NCBI RefSeq assembly: GCF_900101435.1
Contig: NZ_FMZH01000010.1
Location: 62,001-126,000, forward strand
DNA: 64,000 nucleotides
Direction of reading: 5' to 3'
From: Pedobacter soli
GTDB lineage: Bacteria > Bacteroidota > Bacteroidia > Sphingobacteriales > Sphingobacteriaceae
Shown here: one piece after another, positions 16,686 to 24,633 of the stretch
Numbering within the stretch: the stretch's first letter is position 1
How the letters are laid out: every line of letters begins with the position of its first letter
The notes under the pieces: generated by a model
The model's input: the letters and a program-made list of their open reading frames with translations, nothing else
Databases searched by the model: none
Told to the model about the DNA's origin: nothing
Translations under genes and position numbers: made by a program

Positions 16686-17504
16686 TTAAGATTCGTTTAT
16701 GTCCTCCAATGAGAGTTTTTGTATTTTAGCAGAAAGCAACCTGGTTAGTCTGTCAGTTGTACCCGCTTTAAAATACCCACAGATATACAACGCATTTAAC
16801 GCCCGGAAATTTAAAAACAACTGCTCATCTAACTGATAATATTGCTTTGCCCCATCAGTATCATAGGAGTAATTGCAGATAAGATCAATTTCCAGTGTCT
16901 CCAGGCTTTCAAAGCCAGAGGATAGCAGCAGATCAAGCGTCGCCTGCGAGATAAAGCCGAGCTGCTCATCAGTTACCCAATAAGAATGAATGCCCAGTTC
17001 CACGAGCTTTGGTAAATTTACCCTACTACTAAGCGCGAACACACCATATAGCTTCAAACGCTCCAAAGCAGGCATATTTCCAAGCGCCGCAGAAACGTCT
17101 CCCAAATAGGGATAATAAGCATCCTGATTAGCTAAAAGAAATTCATCACCATATACAAAAGTTTTCAGTTTCGGGAATTCAGCCCTTGATAGCAGTTCCG
17201 ATATCCTTGCATAGTTTTTAAAACCATACTGATAACTCGAAATTTGAGAACCGATTACTAAATGCTCCAGCTGCTCATTTAAACCTCTTTCTATCAGGTT
17301 TTCAATGATCTCAAAATTCCCTTCAGCAAAGTAAGCAAACACGCTGGTTGTGCTACCGGGCAATTTATCGATTGAGGGAAGCGGGTTGTTATAATGAGGA
17401 ATTCCAAAGATGCAGGAATTACTGCGCCAGCCCTCAAAGCCAGAGCGCTCAGACTTAAAAAGCCTTTGATCTTTAGGGTATTTCTTTAAGAATGATCTGG
17501 CCAT
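16686..17504 (-). CDS. LRR-like (STM4015-type) protein
   Basis: A 272-residue protein with leucine-rich spacing: LEHLVIGSQIS, FPKLKTFVYGDEFL, MPALERLKLYGVF, LPKLVELGIHSYWV, FESLETLEIDLIC, FRALNALYICGYF, and a final IQKLSLEDI. No signal peptide. It overlaps the endonuclease V gene by 19 bp, so the two are translationally coupled. It resembles the cytoplasmic LRR proteins named after STM4015, whose role is unknown. Probably a binding or adaptor protein; a partner is not visible. Confidence 0.55.
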   Translation of the reverse strand: MARSFLKKYPKDQRLFKSERSGFEGWRSNSCIFGIPHYNNPLPSIDKLPGSTTSVFAYFAEGNFEIIENLIERGLNEQLEHLVIGSQISSYQYGFKNYARISELLSRAEFPKLKTFVYGDEFLLANQDAYYPYLGDVSAALGNMPALERLKLYGVFALSSRVNLPKLVELGIHSYWVTDEQLGFISQATLDLLLSSGFESLETLEIDLICNYSYDTDGAKQYYQLDEQLFLNFRALNALYICGYFKAGTTDRLTRLLSAKIQKLSLEDINES

Positions 17505-18001
17505 ATTTTAGTTTCAGTATCAACTCTTTTAATCAGATCAGGCAAGCGGAAATCCCCAGACATCCCCTGAACCAAACCTGATGCATCTTCTAAATCAATG
17601 CCTATAGCAGAAACATATATCCCGTTTTTACTCTGTCCACGGAAAATTTCCCTGACAAAGGCATTGTTATTGTAAAACTTTGATTTAGCCACACCTATTA
17701 CAGGTATAGCTCTACCAAGCGATTCATAAAGATAAGCACCCAGGCCTTTTTTCCCGTCATCATCCAGATAGATAAAACCGTCAATGATAATTAGTGCTAT
17801 TGCCTTCAAATCGATATCTTCCAGAAAAGCTAAAATACAAGGCAATTCCCGCTTATAAAACTCCCCGGAAATATACTCACCCACATGATCCACGAATTTT
17901 GAGCTTATCCCGAGCAGCGAACCATCATCCCAGGATTCGAAGAAACCGCCGACAACTTTTGCACGGCTTGCGCTATAAGCTACATCTATAATTAACTTCA
18001 T
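17486..18001 (-). CDS. Endonuclease V family protein, short form
   Basis: A 171-residue protein. Motifs of the deoxyinosine-specific nuclease nfi are clear: ID6-VAYS, YISGE47-FYKRELP, LIIID74-GFIYLD, then PVIGVAKSKF, RGQSKNGIYVSAIGID and MSGDFRLPDLIKRVD. It is shorter than the usual 220 or so residues. The HPRxxGLA stretch of classical EndoV is replaced by DDDGKKGLGAYL, so the conserved His is missing while the three acidic residues remain. It may still cleave near inosine or another modified base, or may have drifted. It overlaps the LRR-like gene by 19 bp and sits 44 nt after a lipoprotein gene. Confidence 0.8.
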   Translation of the reverse strand: MKLIIDVAYSASRAKVVGGFFESWDDGSLLGISSKFVDHVGEYISGEFYKRELPCILAFLEDIDLKAIALIIIDGFIYLDDDGKKGLGAYLYESLGRAIPVIGVAKSKFYNNNAFVREIFRGQSKNGIYVSAIGIDLEDASGLVQGMSGDFRLPDLIKRVDTETKIWPDHS

Positions 18002-18045
18002 TTACGCTAAATAACCAGCTCTATCTTAAGCTATACCCTTGATCA

Positions 18046-18951
18046 TCATTTAATTGCCTTGTTGCGGAATTCCTTTTGTCTTACCAGTTCCAGTACCCTG
18101 AGTAAATCCATATAGTGTTTTTCCATAACTGAGGGGCTAATATCTTTTGAGTCCATGTGGTTAAAGCCCGTAACGACATATTCATCTTCTATCTTCTTTA
18201 AAGCTATCGATACTTCTTCCTGATAGAATTTAAAACTTGCCTGGTTACCTTTGAAAGAGACATCGCCCGCAACAACATGGTGACTGTCAATTTCAGCCGT
18301 CAATAGGGGCACTCCGCTTCTGCGTTTAGCGTAATCAAAAAACTTTCGGATAAAATCAACCGTAGCCCTGTCAGATACCGACTCCAGGTATTTAAAATTA
18401 TTATCTTTAAAAGCGGGTTCAAGGCCAGGGCGAAAGATATCCATGATGCGCATTACCGAATCCCTGGCAGGTTTATCGACCAGAAAAAGCTGATACTTCC
18501 GTATTTTTTTCCGAATAGCCAAAAGCTTATCCGGGCTAGCATAAATCTCGTTCTCCCCAATTACAATCCAGCGATCACCCTTTTTGATCAGGTTTATATA
18601 ATAAAACTCATCACCGCTCATCTTACATGTTGCCCGGTTTCCATTAATAGTGACCTTCGTTGGATAAATATCCAGATTTGGTCTCATGGTCGGCGCATCC
18701 ACAACTTTGATGTACTGTTCGTTGAGCATGAATAATCTAAATAAAGAATCTTCCATAACAGACTTCAGCTTCAAAGAATCCCCATATCTCAAGGCAATTC
18801 TACCACTGATAAAAGTGCTGCAGACCTCATGAATTTTCCCCTCTTCACTTTGCTTACAGCCTAAGACCAGAGCAAACAGTAAACCAATAAGATAAAAGTT
18901 AAACGGCAGGCGGAATGCCTTTCGGGCGGAGAGCGTGTTGGTGTTGAGCAT
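18046..18951 (-). CDS. Lipoprotein of unknown function
   Basis: A 301-residue protein with signal FYLIGLLFALVLGC; the lipobox Cys is near residue 32. Two halves can be seen. The first ends in a segment with INGNRATCKMSGDEFYYINL and GDRWIVIGE, and the second has DVSFKGNQASFKFYQEEV with IEDEYVVTGF. These repeated beta-strand blocks look like NTF2/DUF-type modules in tandem. No known family recognised. It is the first gene of the minus-strand block, downstream of the TATATTTG element at 18972-18979. Confidence 0.65.
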   Translation of the reverse strand: MLNTNTLSARKAFRLPFNFYLIGLLFALVLGCKQSEEGKIHEVCSTFISGRIALRYGDSLKLKSVMEDSLFRLFMLNEQYIKVVDAPTMRPNLDIYPTKVTINGNRATCKMSGDEFYYINLIKKGDRWIVIGENEIYASPDKLLAIRKKIRKYQLFLVDKPARDSVMRIMDIFRPGLEPAFKDNNFKYLESVSDRATVDFIRKFFDYAKRRSGVPLLTAEIDSHHVVAGDVSFKGNQASFKFYQEEVSIALKKIEDEYVVTGFNHMDSKDISPSVMEKHYMDLLRVLELVRQKEFRNKAIK

Positions 18952-18971
18952 TATTGATTTTGATTAGTTAA

Positions 18972-18979
18972 CAAATATA
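18972..18979 (-). promoter_or_regulatory. -7 element for the minus-strand block
   Basis: Read on the minus strand the sequence is TATATTTG, a perfect TAnnTTTG, 21 nt upstream of the lipoprotein start. No matching TTTG at -33 was seen. Confidence 0.45.
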
Positions 18980-19067
18980 CAATAAGTATAAATATCCCGA
19001 TGAGAGAATAGCTCATCTATATTCAGGACCGCTTTCTCCGTCTCTTACTTAATTGACCTTAAGATAA

Positions 19068-19385
19068 TCAAACTTTATCGGCAGTTAAATCCAGCGTATA
19101 CCTGCAATGCGGATAATTATTACAGCCCAGAAAACGCCCTCTGGCTGACTTCCGTTCCACCAGTTTTCCATCACACTTAGGGCAGATACTGCCGGCAGCA
19201 TCCTGCCCACCCAGAGAAAACTCCGAAATAATTTCCGTTAAAAATTTACTGGGCTGCTGCGGGTTGTACATCAGGTAAACCTGATGGCGTGCCCGGGTTA
19301 AAGCCACATAAAACAGCCTGCGTTCCTCTGTATTTTCAAAGGTTTCGCCTTCATGAAGCAAATGGTTCAAAATCGGATCGTCCGC
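19068..19385 (-). pseudogene. C-terminal fragment of a DNA helicase IV-like (UvrD/HelD) protein
   Basis: Only the helicase tail remains: DDPILNHLLHEGETFENTEE followed by RRLFYVALTRARHQVYLMYN (SF1 motif VI region), then a topoisomerase-type zinc finger CPKCDGKLVERKSARG-RFLGCNNYPHC. Intact enzymes are several hundred residues longer. Upstream of about 19386 the frame turns into unrelated sequence shared with a + strand fragment, so this marks a deletion or rearrangement junction. Not expected to be functional. Confidence 0.7.
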
Positions 19386-19979
19386 CATTTGAAGAATAAA
19401 TTGGAGACTGAGGCCAGACAGCACCTTGCTAAGATTCAAGAACTAATTGATCACTATCATCAAATCCCGTTTATACAGGAATATCTAAAAAAGCCTATTA
19501 ATCCTCGAAACAACGAGGAAAATAAATGGCTTACTTTCTATAAACGGACCCTGGCCAAGCGCGATGAAATTGTCCAATACTTATTGCATGATATATTGGA
19601 ACGAGCGATCCAAAAGTCTTCATCATCTAAGTCTAGCTGGGGTGAAAATTTGGAAGACATTCAACGGGAATTTCAGCGTGCAGATGATTTTCCATATTTG
19701 GAAATGCCCTATGGATGGTCCATTCATTTCATCCTGAACATGGAAAAATTAGATTACCGGATGATAAACCCGCTTTTGAACAAAGTTGGCTGGTTCGATG
19801 TTGATAAACTGTATGGGATTGATTATACAGATCAGATCAATAAAACAATTCAGTTTCGTGTCAGTAAAAGTCGTTTTTTTGAAACCTTGATCTCGGAGTT
19901 AAGACAGATTCCAGTGGTACGTGAGAGAGAAGATATTTTTAATCAGATGTCAGAACTTTTCAATACGTCTATTTTTTAA
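19386..19979 (+). pseudogene. Orphan C-terminal fragment, unknown family
   Basis: An open + strand frame whose coding-like sequence starts at the junction with the helicase fragment (an ATG at 19353 lies inside the helicase sequence). It is charged and helical (LAKIQELIDHYHQIPFIQEY, KNEENKW-like stretches) and ends ...DIFNQMSELFNTSIF. I do not recognise it. It may be the 3' part of a longer protein whose beginning was lost. It could be translated from 19353 as a 208-residue protein, but the fused N-terminus argues against it. Confidence 0.4.
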
Positions 19980-20135
19980 GAAATCACCAAAAGATTCTGG
20001 AAACGGTAATAAATTCAATGGTATGTATGTCAACATCTTCAAATCATTTAAGAGCAGTTTTGGATCAATGTTCTCGCTGAGTCCCTTATTCCATTATCAA
20101 AAAGGCCGCAAACAATGCGCGGGGATTCAGGAAAC
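19980..20135. other. Intergenic sequence with no recognisable content
   Basis: No coding pattern, repeat or strong promoter was seen between the orphan fragment and the fossil copy at 20136-20285. Confidence 0.5.
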
Positions 20136-20285
20136 GCCCTCTATTTTATACTGTTTTTATTAAGCCAGCCCCACCTTTCCCCAAAACCTGAATAACCCGC
20201 ATGCACTCAAAGGAAAGTCAAATACTACCGCACCAATAAGGTTTCACCAGATAACCCTAAACAAAAGCACAGATTAATTGACTGC
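20136..20285 (+). pseudogene. Fossil copy of the 5' end of the gene at 22245
   Basis: This stretch aligns with the first 150 bases of the YD-like gene at 22245. Shared blocks include GCCCTCTAT-TTAT-CTGTTT, TTAAGCCAG, AAAGGAAA-GTCAAAT, GGTTTCACCAGATAACCC and TTAATTGAC. Small deletions and frameshifts interrupt it. It is a decayed partial duplication in the same orientation, 2.1 kb upstream of the parent. Confidence 0.7.
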
Positions 20286-20347
20286 CCTACTTTCGCTCAG
20301 CAAAATAATCATCCCCAAAATAAAGGAAATTAACAACTAAGACCATT

Positions 20348-21742
20348 TTATTCCATAGCAGACATGGCACTTTTTGAGACAGGATAATAGATTTTTTTAT
20401 TCTTGATGACCACAGGAGAGTTGACTACTTCGTAGTCAGTGTTGATATCCTTGACTATTTTACCTGTTGCAGTATCATAAACAATTGTATGGGTAAGGAA
20501 GGTCCCCACAGGCGAGTAAATCCTGTCGCTCGCAAGGGTGAAGAACCGGTTGAACTTAGTCGCCACAGACCAAATGACACTGCCATTGTTCCTGTCGAGT
20601 CTGGTCAGCTGGGCTAAAGTGCAGAAATAAACTCCATTCTGATCTGCCTGGATAGAACTGACATCTTCATAACTAGCAATAGCTTTTCTCCAGACCAGTG
20701 TACCCGTAGCCACATCCACCGCGTGCAGGTTATGCTGCTCATATAGACTTGTAACACTATTATATACAGGAATATAAATCCTGTTGCCATAGATCGCGGG
20801 AGCTGATGCCCCTTCCAAATAGAGCGAAGCGCCAGTAAAGGTGTACCGCCACTTAATCGCACCGCTTTTGGCATCAAATGCGTAGAGTGATCCCGGCTTA
20901 TCACCGCCACTGCTGCTCAAGGCATAGACTACGCCGTTTCTGGCCACCAAAGAAGAGAATAATCCTTCTGTCGTGGTGGCCGCCCATTTCTGCGTGCCGT
21001 TCTTGATATCAATAGCTAATAGTTTCTGCGCTGAAGCGATATAGGCTATCCCTTGAGATACGATTACTTCCCTGGCCACAAAGGTATAAGGAATTGTCCA
21101 CAGCAAGTTGCCGTTTCTGGAATCGACCGCATTAATTTTGAGGTACGTGCTGAAAATTAGCATACCACTGGCATAGGTAATTCCTTTGCCTTCATTGACT
21201 ACATAAGCGTAGTTCTCCCACAGTTTCCTGCCATCTTTAAGTGAGCGTGCATAAAGGGTGCTGCCGTCATTTACAAAAACTGTATCATTGCTTACTGCCG
21301 GTGTAACCGGCATTTCCGGCAAAGCTTTCCACGCCCGTTGTCCCTCTACGTTATAACTGGCAAAACCCAAAGTCCTTCCAAACATCAATAGCTGCTCCTG
21401 AACGGGGAAGATAGTAAAGTTCACTGGCCTTTGAGCTCCTTTGGGATCAGTGGCGATCACTTTACCTTGATAGCTTTCCGTTGCAATCAGGCCGTTAATG
21501 GTAAAATTGGTTTGGGTGATATCCCTGGCAACAATACTTCCATTCAGCTCCACCGTATAGCTTACCACATCTCCATCAGGATCGATAGACGATTGCCAGG
21601 TCAGTTCAGCAGTTGTTTCGCCACGATAAGTGATACTTGCCTCGAACTCACCGGGAGTCAGGTTCAGTTTATCATCAAGTTTTTTACAGGATAACATACC
21701 AGCCACCAATAGGCAGAGTAAAAGAGCGAAAGGGAATTTCAT
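20348..21742 (-). CDS. PQQ-like beta-propeller lipoprotein with fibronectin type III domain
   Basis: A 464-residue protein. Signal FALLLCLLVAGMLSC-KK gives a lipobox Cys near residue 19. Residues 30-110 form a fibronectin type III-like domain (TAELTWQSSIDPDGDVVSYT, VELNGSIVARDI, GLIATESYQGKVIATD). The rest is a PQQ_2-type propeller with repeated units such as LYARSLKDGRKLWENY, INAVDSRNGNLLWTIPY, LLAIDIKNGTQKWAA, LYAFDAKSGAIKWRY and LHAVDVATGTLVWRK. It sits in the outer membrane or periplasm; probably a binding scaffold, not an enzyme. It is monocistronic. Confidence 0.85.
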   Translation of the reverse strand: MKFPFALLLCLLVAGMLSCKKLDDKLNLTPGEFEASITYRGETTAELTWQSSIDPDGDVVSYTVELNGSIVARDITQTNFTINGLIATESYQGKVIATDPKGAQRPVNFTIFPVQEQLLMFGRTLGFASYNVEGQRAWKALPEMPVTPAVSNDTVFVNDGSTLYARSLKDGRKLWENYAYVVNEGKGITYASGMLIFSTYLKINAVDSRNGNLLWTIPYTFVAREVIVSQGIAYIASAQKLLAIDIKNGTQKWAATTTEGLFSSLVARNGVVYALSSSGGDKPGSLYAFDAKSGAIKWRYTFTGASLYLEGASAPAIYGNRIYIPVYNSVTSLYEQHNLHAVDVATGTLVWRKAIASYEDVSSIQADQNGVYFCTLAQLTRLDRNNGSVIWSVATKFNRFFTLASDRIYSPVGTFLTHTIVYDTATGKIVKDINTDYEVVNSPVVIKNKKIYYPVSKSAMSAME

Positions 21743-22244
21743 TAATTAAGATTTCCATAAAGGTAATATATTCTGGGAATAAACTACCGTTAGTGACCTC
21801 TAGGAAAGAGAATAATCGCTTAACAGCGAAACAAAGCAATCAGAAAAGTAAATGTGCTCCCCGCCGGGCGAAAGCCGGCAGGTCAATAGGAGCGAAGGCG
21901 TTTCCTGTCCCAGCTCCAATACGCCAAAAGCTCAGCCTCCAAACCAAGAACCACCAAACCCAACCCAAATAAACCTGGTAGGAGCGGGCACCGAGCGTAG
22001 CGAGGTAAAGCGGATAACAGGACTGCAGCAACCCAAGCACCACCGAAACCTGTTTTCCAAAAAAATAAAAATATACTAACAAAACCATCAAATCACTTAG
22101 CACCTAAGCAGGTAAATCTTTTAGCTATCAACACCCAAACAATCTACCTGATTTATTTATCTTTGATCTCCAGAGACAAAAAAGATCCCCACATTACTTA
22201 AAATCTTTTTACCTACGGAACCTAACACCTGAACACGACCTCTC
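21743..22244. other. 500-bp gap without a supported gene
   Basis: The stretch contains C/A-rich sequence with GGAGCG-type motifs (around 21890 and 21980) that recall fragments of other genes or repeats, but no consistent frame. It serves as the shared upstream region of the two divergent genes at 21742 (minus) and 22245 (plus). No clear promoter was found. Confidence 0.4.
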
Positions 22245-23342
22245 ATGAAAAAAAATGCCCTCTATCTTATCCTGTTTCTTTTAAGCCAGTCCGCCTTTTC
22301 CCAAAAAGTACTCGAGCCCAGTCAGCTTAAAGGAAAAGTCAAATCCTATAGCAGCTATGAGGTTTCACCAGATAACCCAAAACAAAAACTCCGGTTAATT
22401 GACAGCGTAACCTATGACAAACAGCAAAACATAAGCACTGCTTTTTATTTCCGCCGTATTGGGAACAAAATCCAAAGGGAGAAACATATCCACAAAGGAG
22501 ATACCCTCATTGTCTATAGCTGTTCCTGCAGCCAGATTACAGCATTGGATCAGCTTGAAAAAGACTTCAAAATACAAGACAACAAAACATTCCAAAACCA
22601 GCCCCAGCGCTACACTACACGCCAGCCAACCCAATTTGTAGATTATACCGTTTTTGACAAACAAAAACGTGTTACCCTAACAATAGCCTATTCCGCAAGC
22701 GGATACAAAAGGAAAGAAACAAAATACACCTATAACCATTCAGGCAAAGTCATTCAGGAAGAAAGCAGGAACGGGGAAGGAAAACTTATCCAAAAAATCA
22801 CTAACCGCTATGACCAAAAAGGAAACTTAGTCGAAATCAACGACAGCACGCTCAGGTCAGTAAACATCCCCATTCCAACGATTGAAAAAAGCACCTTCCA
22901 ATATGATAGTAAAGGCAGGCTAATGCGGGAAAGCAGGTATAGAGATTTCGTTTTATATGCCGACTACCAGTATTCCATCCAGGAGGATAAAAACAGCCAA
23001 AGTTTCATCTGCCTGGATAAAATCAGCAATACCAGCAGCATAGACAGCACCATATATTACGGCTTAAACCGGACCAGATTAAAAAAAGTAAAACAAAACA
23101 TCGAAGGAATTGATGAAATCATCACATTTGATTACTATTCGGATGGACTGCTAAAAACCGAGTCTCACTTTGACAAAGCGGATAATCTGAACAGTAAAAC
23201 TTTTTTTACCAGCGACAAGCACAATAACCCATACAGAAAGCAGGTATATCAAACCGTTATGCATTACAATAGCAGTAACGTCCTGGAAAAGACTGAACGC
23301 AAATTGAGCGAATATCAAATACAAATTGAGTATTACCGTTAA
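22245..23342 (+). CDS. Secreted YD/RHS-repeat-like protein
   Basis: A 365-residue protein with signal MKKNALYLILFLLSQSAFSQ. The body has loosely repeated units of the form Y-D-x-x-G-x-L-x-[EK]: TKYTYNHSGKVIQEESRNGE, NRYDQKGNLVEINDST, FQYDSKGRLMRESRYRD, FDYYSDGLLKTESHFD, FTSDKHNNPYRKQVY. This is the YD-repeat style of RHS proteins, but without a toxin tip or core associated domain, so it is probably a small periplasmic or surface beta-repeat protein. A fossil of its 5' end lies at 20136-20285. A degraded mobile element starts 18 nt after its stop. Confidence 0.6.
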   Translation: MKKNALYLILFLLSQSAFSQKVLEPSQLKGKVKSYSSYEVSPDNPKQKLRLIDSVTYDKQQNISTAFYFRRIGNKIQREKHIHKGDTLIVYSCSCSQITALDQLEKDFKIQDNKTFQNQPQRYTTRQPTQFVDYTVFDKQKRVTLTIAYSASGYKRKETKYTYNHSGKVIQEESRNGEGKLIQKITNRYDQKGNLVEINDSTLRSVNIPIPTIEKSTFQYDSKGRLMRESRYRDFVLYADYQYSIQEDKNSQSFICLDKISNTSSIDSTIYYGLNRTRLKKVKQNIEGIDEIITFDYYSDGLLKTESHFDKADNLNSKTFFTSDKHNNPYRKQVYQTVMHYNSSNVLEKTERKLSEYQIQIEYYR

Positions 23343-23359
23343 ACAGCAGCAATTGCCAT

Positions 23360-23912
23360 TGCGTATTTCGATGAAACTGTACAGTCCATTTCGGACCAAA
23401 CTGTACGCGAATTTGGCTGCCGGGAGGTTGCCTAAATTGTCCCTTTCCCTCTGAACAAAATCAAGTCTCGACCTCCAATTTCCTTCTTCCTGGAAACACC
23501 TTGATTTATCAAGTTCACGGTTCAGCCTCATCCCTTTTTCTGGATCAACAAAGGATCCTTCTCCAAATTAAAGCTTAATCCCATCAAAAAAGGTGCACTG
23601 AAGCGCTCAAATCCAGTTCGACAGGTCCAAGACTGTATCAAGGAGAATCCAAACGACTGGCGCCTTTATTTGGCCTGAACTTAAAAAATTAAAAAGAATT
23701 GCTAAGTGAAGAATTTCTGATCCGAAGATCAGCGCCGTCAGTTTGGCCCGAAATAGCCTGTCAGTTTGCAGCGAAACAGGGTGTCAGTTTAAACGCGAAA
23801 CGCGTGTACACTTTTGCCGAAATACCCACTTATTTGGCCTGAACTCAAATTGGAGCGAAAAAGCGTGTCAGCATAAATACGAAACGCGCGTACACTTTTG
23901 CCAAAATACCCA
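23360..23912 (+). mobile_element. Non-autonomous IS21-like element, copy 1
   Basis: The left end TGCGTATTTCGATGAAACTG (23360) is an imperfect inverse of the right end, which read backwards from 23912 is TGGGTATTTTGGCAAAAGTG; both have the TG...CA termini of IS21-type elements. Inside each end are several TGTCAGTTT/TGTACAGTTT plus CGAAA repeats, as in IS21 multiple transposase sites. A second right-end-like copy ends at about 23829, suggesting nested ends. No intact transposase. About 400 bp of it aligns with 61240-61645. IS21 assignment is from terminal pattern only. Confidence 0.6.
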
Positions 23913-24206
23913 CTATACCCTTTTCAGCATTAAAAGCATCCATTCAAAAAGAAAACCTGCTGGAATTTTATTCAACGAAGTTGCCTTGAAAAATGCTGAC
24001 GACAAGGATAGTTCGGAAGCTGCTGAAGTTGAAGAAAAAAAATGCTTACACTCTAATCAATATTTTATTTTCTGAGGTGATCAAAAAAAATGTTCAAAAA
24101 TGGCCTTTTGTGTACAAAAGCAAACCATTTCCGTACAAAAACAAACCCTCCCAATTGGTGTTTCACGCTAGTTTTGTCTTAGCCAGATATAACAAAAAAA
24201 CAAACA

Positions 24207-24374
24207 ATGAAAACTTCCCAAGTGATTATTTCTGATTTTCATGCCGAACTGAATATCTCTGAAACTAAAGTTTTACGAACCGCCGCACAAAAATCAGAAA
24301 AGAAAATAGAAACAAGAGGTAACCTTATATTACTTGCTTTAGCAAATACAAAAATTAATGCTTCAATAACTTAG
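24207..24374 (+). CDS. Possible 55-residue protein upstream of susC
   Basis: ATG at 24207, TAG at 24372-24374. The product starts MKTSQVIISDFHAELNISET and continues K/E-rich, then GNLILLALANTKINASIT. No family recognised. It lies between the mobile element and the module A susC-like gene, followed 36 nt later by a strong inverted repeat. It may be a real small gene or a leader frame; evidence is limited to an open frame in otherwise poorly open sequence. Confidence 0.3.
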   Translation: MKTSQVIISDFHAELNISETKVLRTAAQKSEKKIETRGNLILLALANTKINASIT

Positions 24375-24410
24375 TTTTCTGATTACTCCTCGCCGAGAAT
24401 CATTAAAGCA

Positions 24411-24445
24411 TTGATAATTCTTGCTCTTCAGCTGAGAATTATCAA
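24411..24445 (+). terminator. Strong hairpin between the small frame and susC
   Basis: TTGATAATTCT (24411-24421) and AGAATTATCAA (24435-24445) are perfect 11-bp complements around a 13-nt loop. There is no T run after it, so it may be a regulatory or processing hairpin, not a terminator. Confidence 0.4.
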
Positions 24446-24633
24446 TCCATACTACAAAAATGGCATTTCAGCTTTGCTCAATTGTTGAAAAAATCCTTGA
24501 TGATAATGAAACAAGTTTAACACTTAAATAAAACGCCTATAGAAAAACAGAACCTATAAACCATCTTCATTTTCTAAAATGAGCTTGAAGACGAAGAAAA
24601 AACAAACTAAATACTAACCATATATAAATCTAA

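Noticed and set aside
23151-23531. A 126-residue minus-strand frame
   Set aside because: It spans the 3' end of the YD-like gene antisense and the element's left end; no protein pattern.
23743-24235. Overlapping + frames of 110 and 80 residues
   Set aside because: They read through the repeated IS21-like right ends and AT-rich flank. The Cys/Arg/Lys-rich repeats are terminal repeats in translation, not protein.
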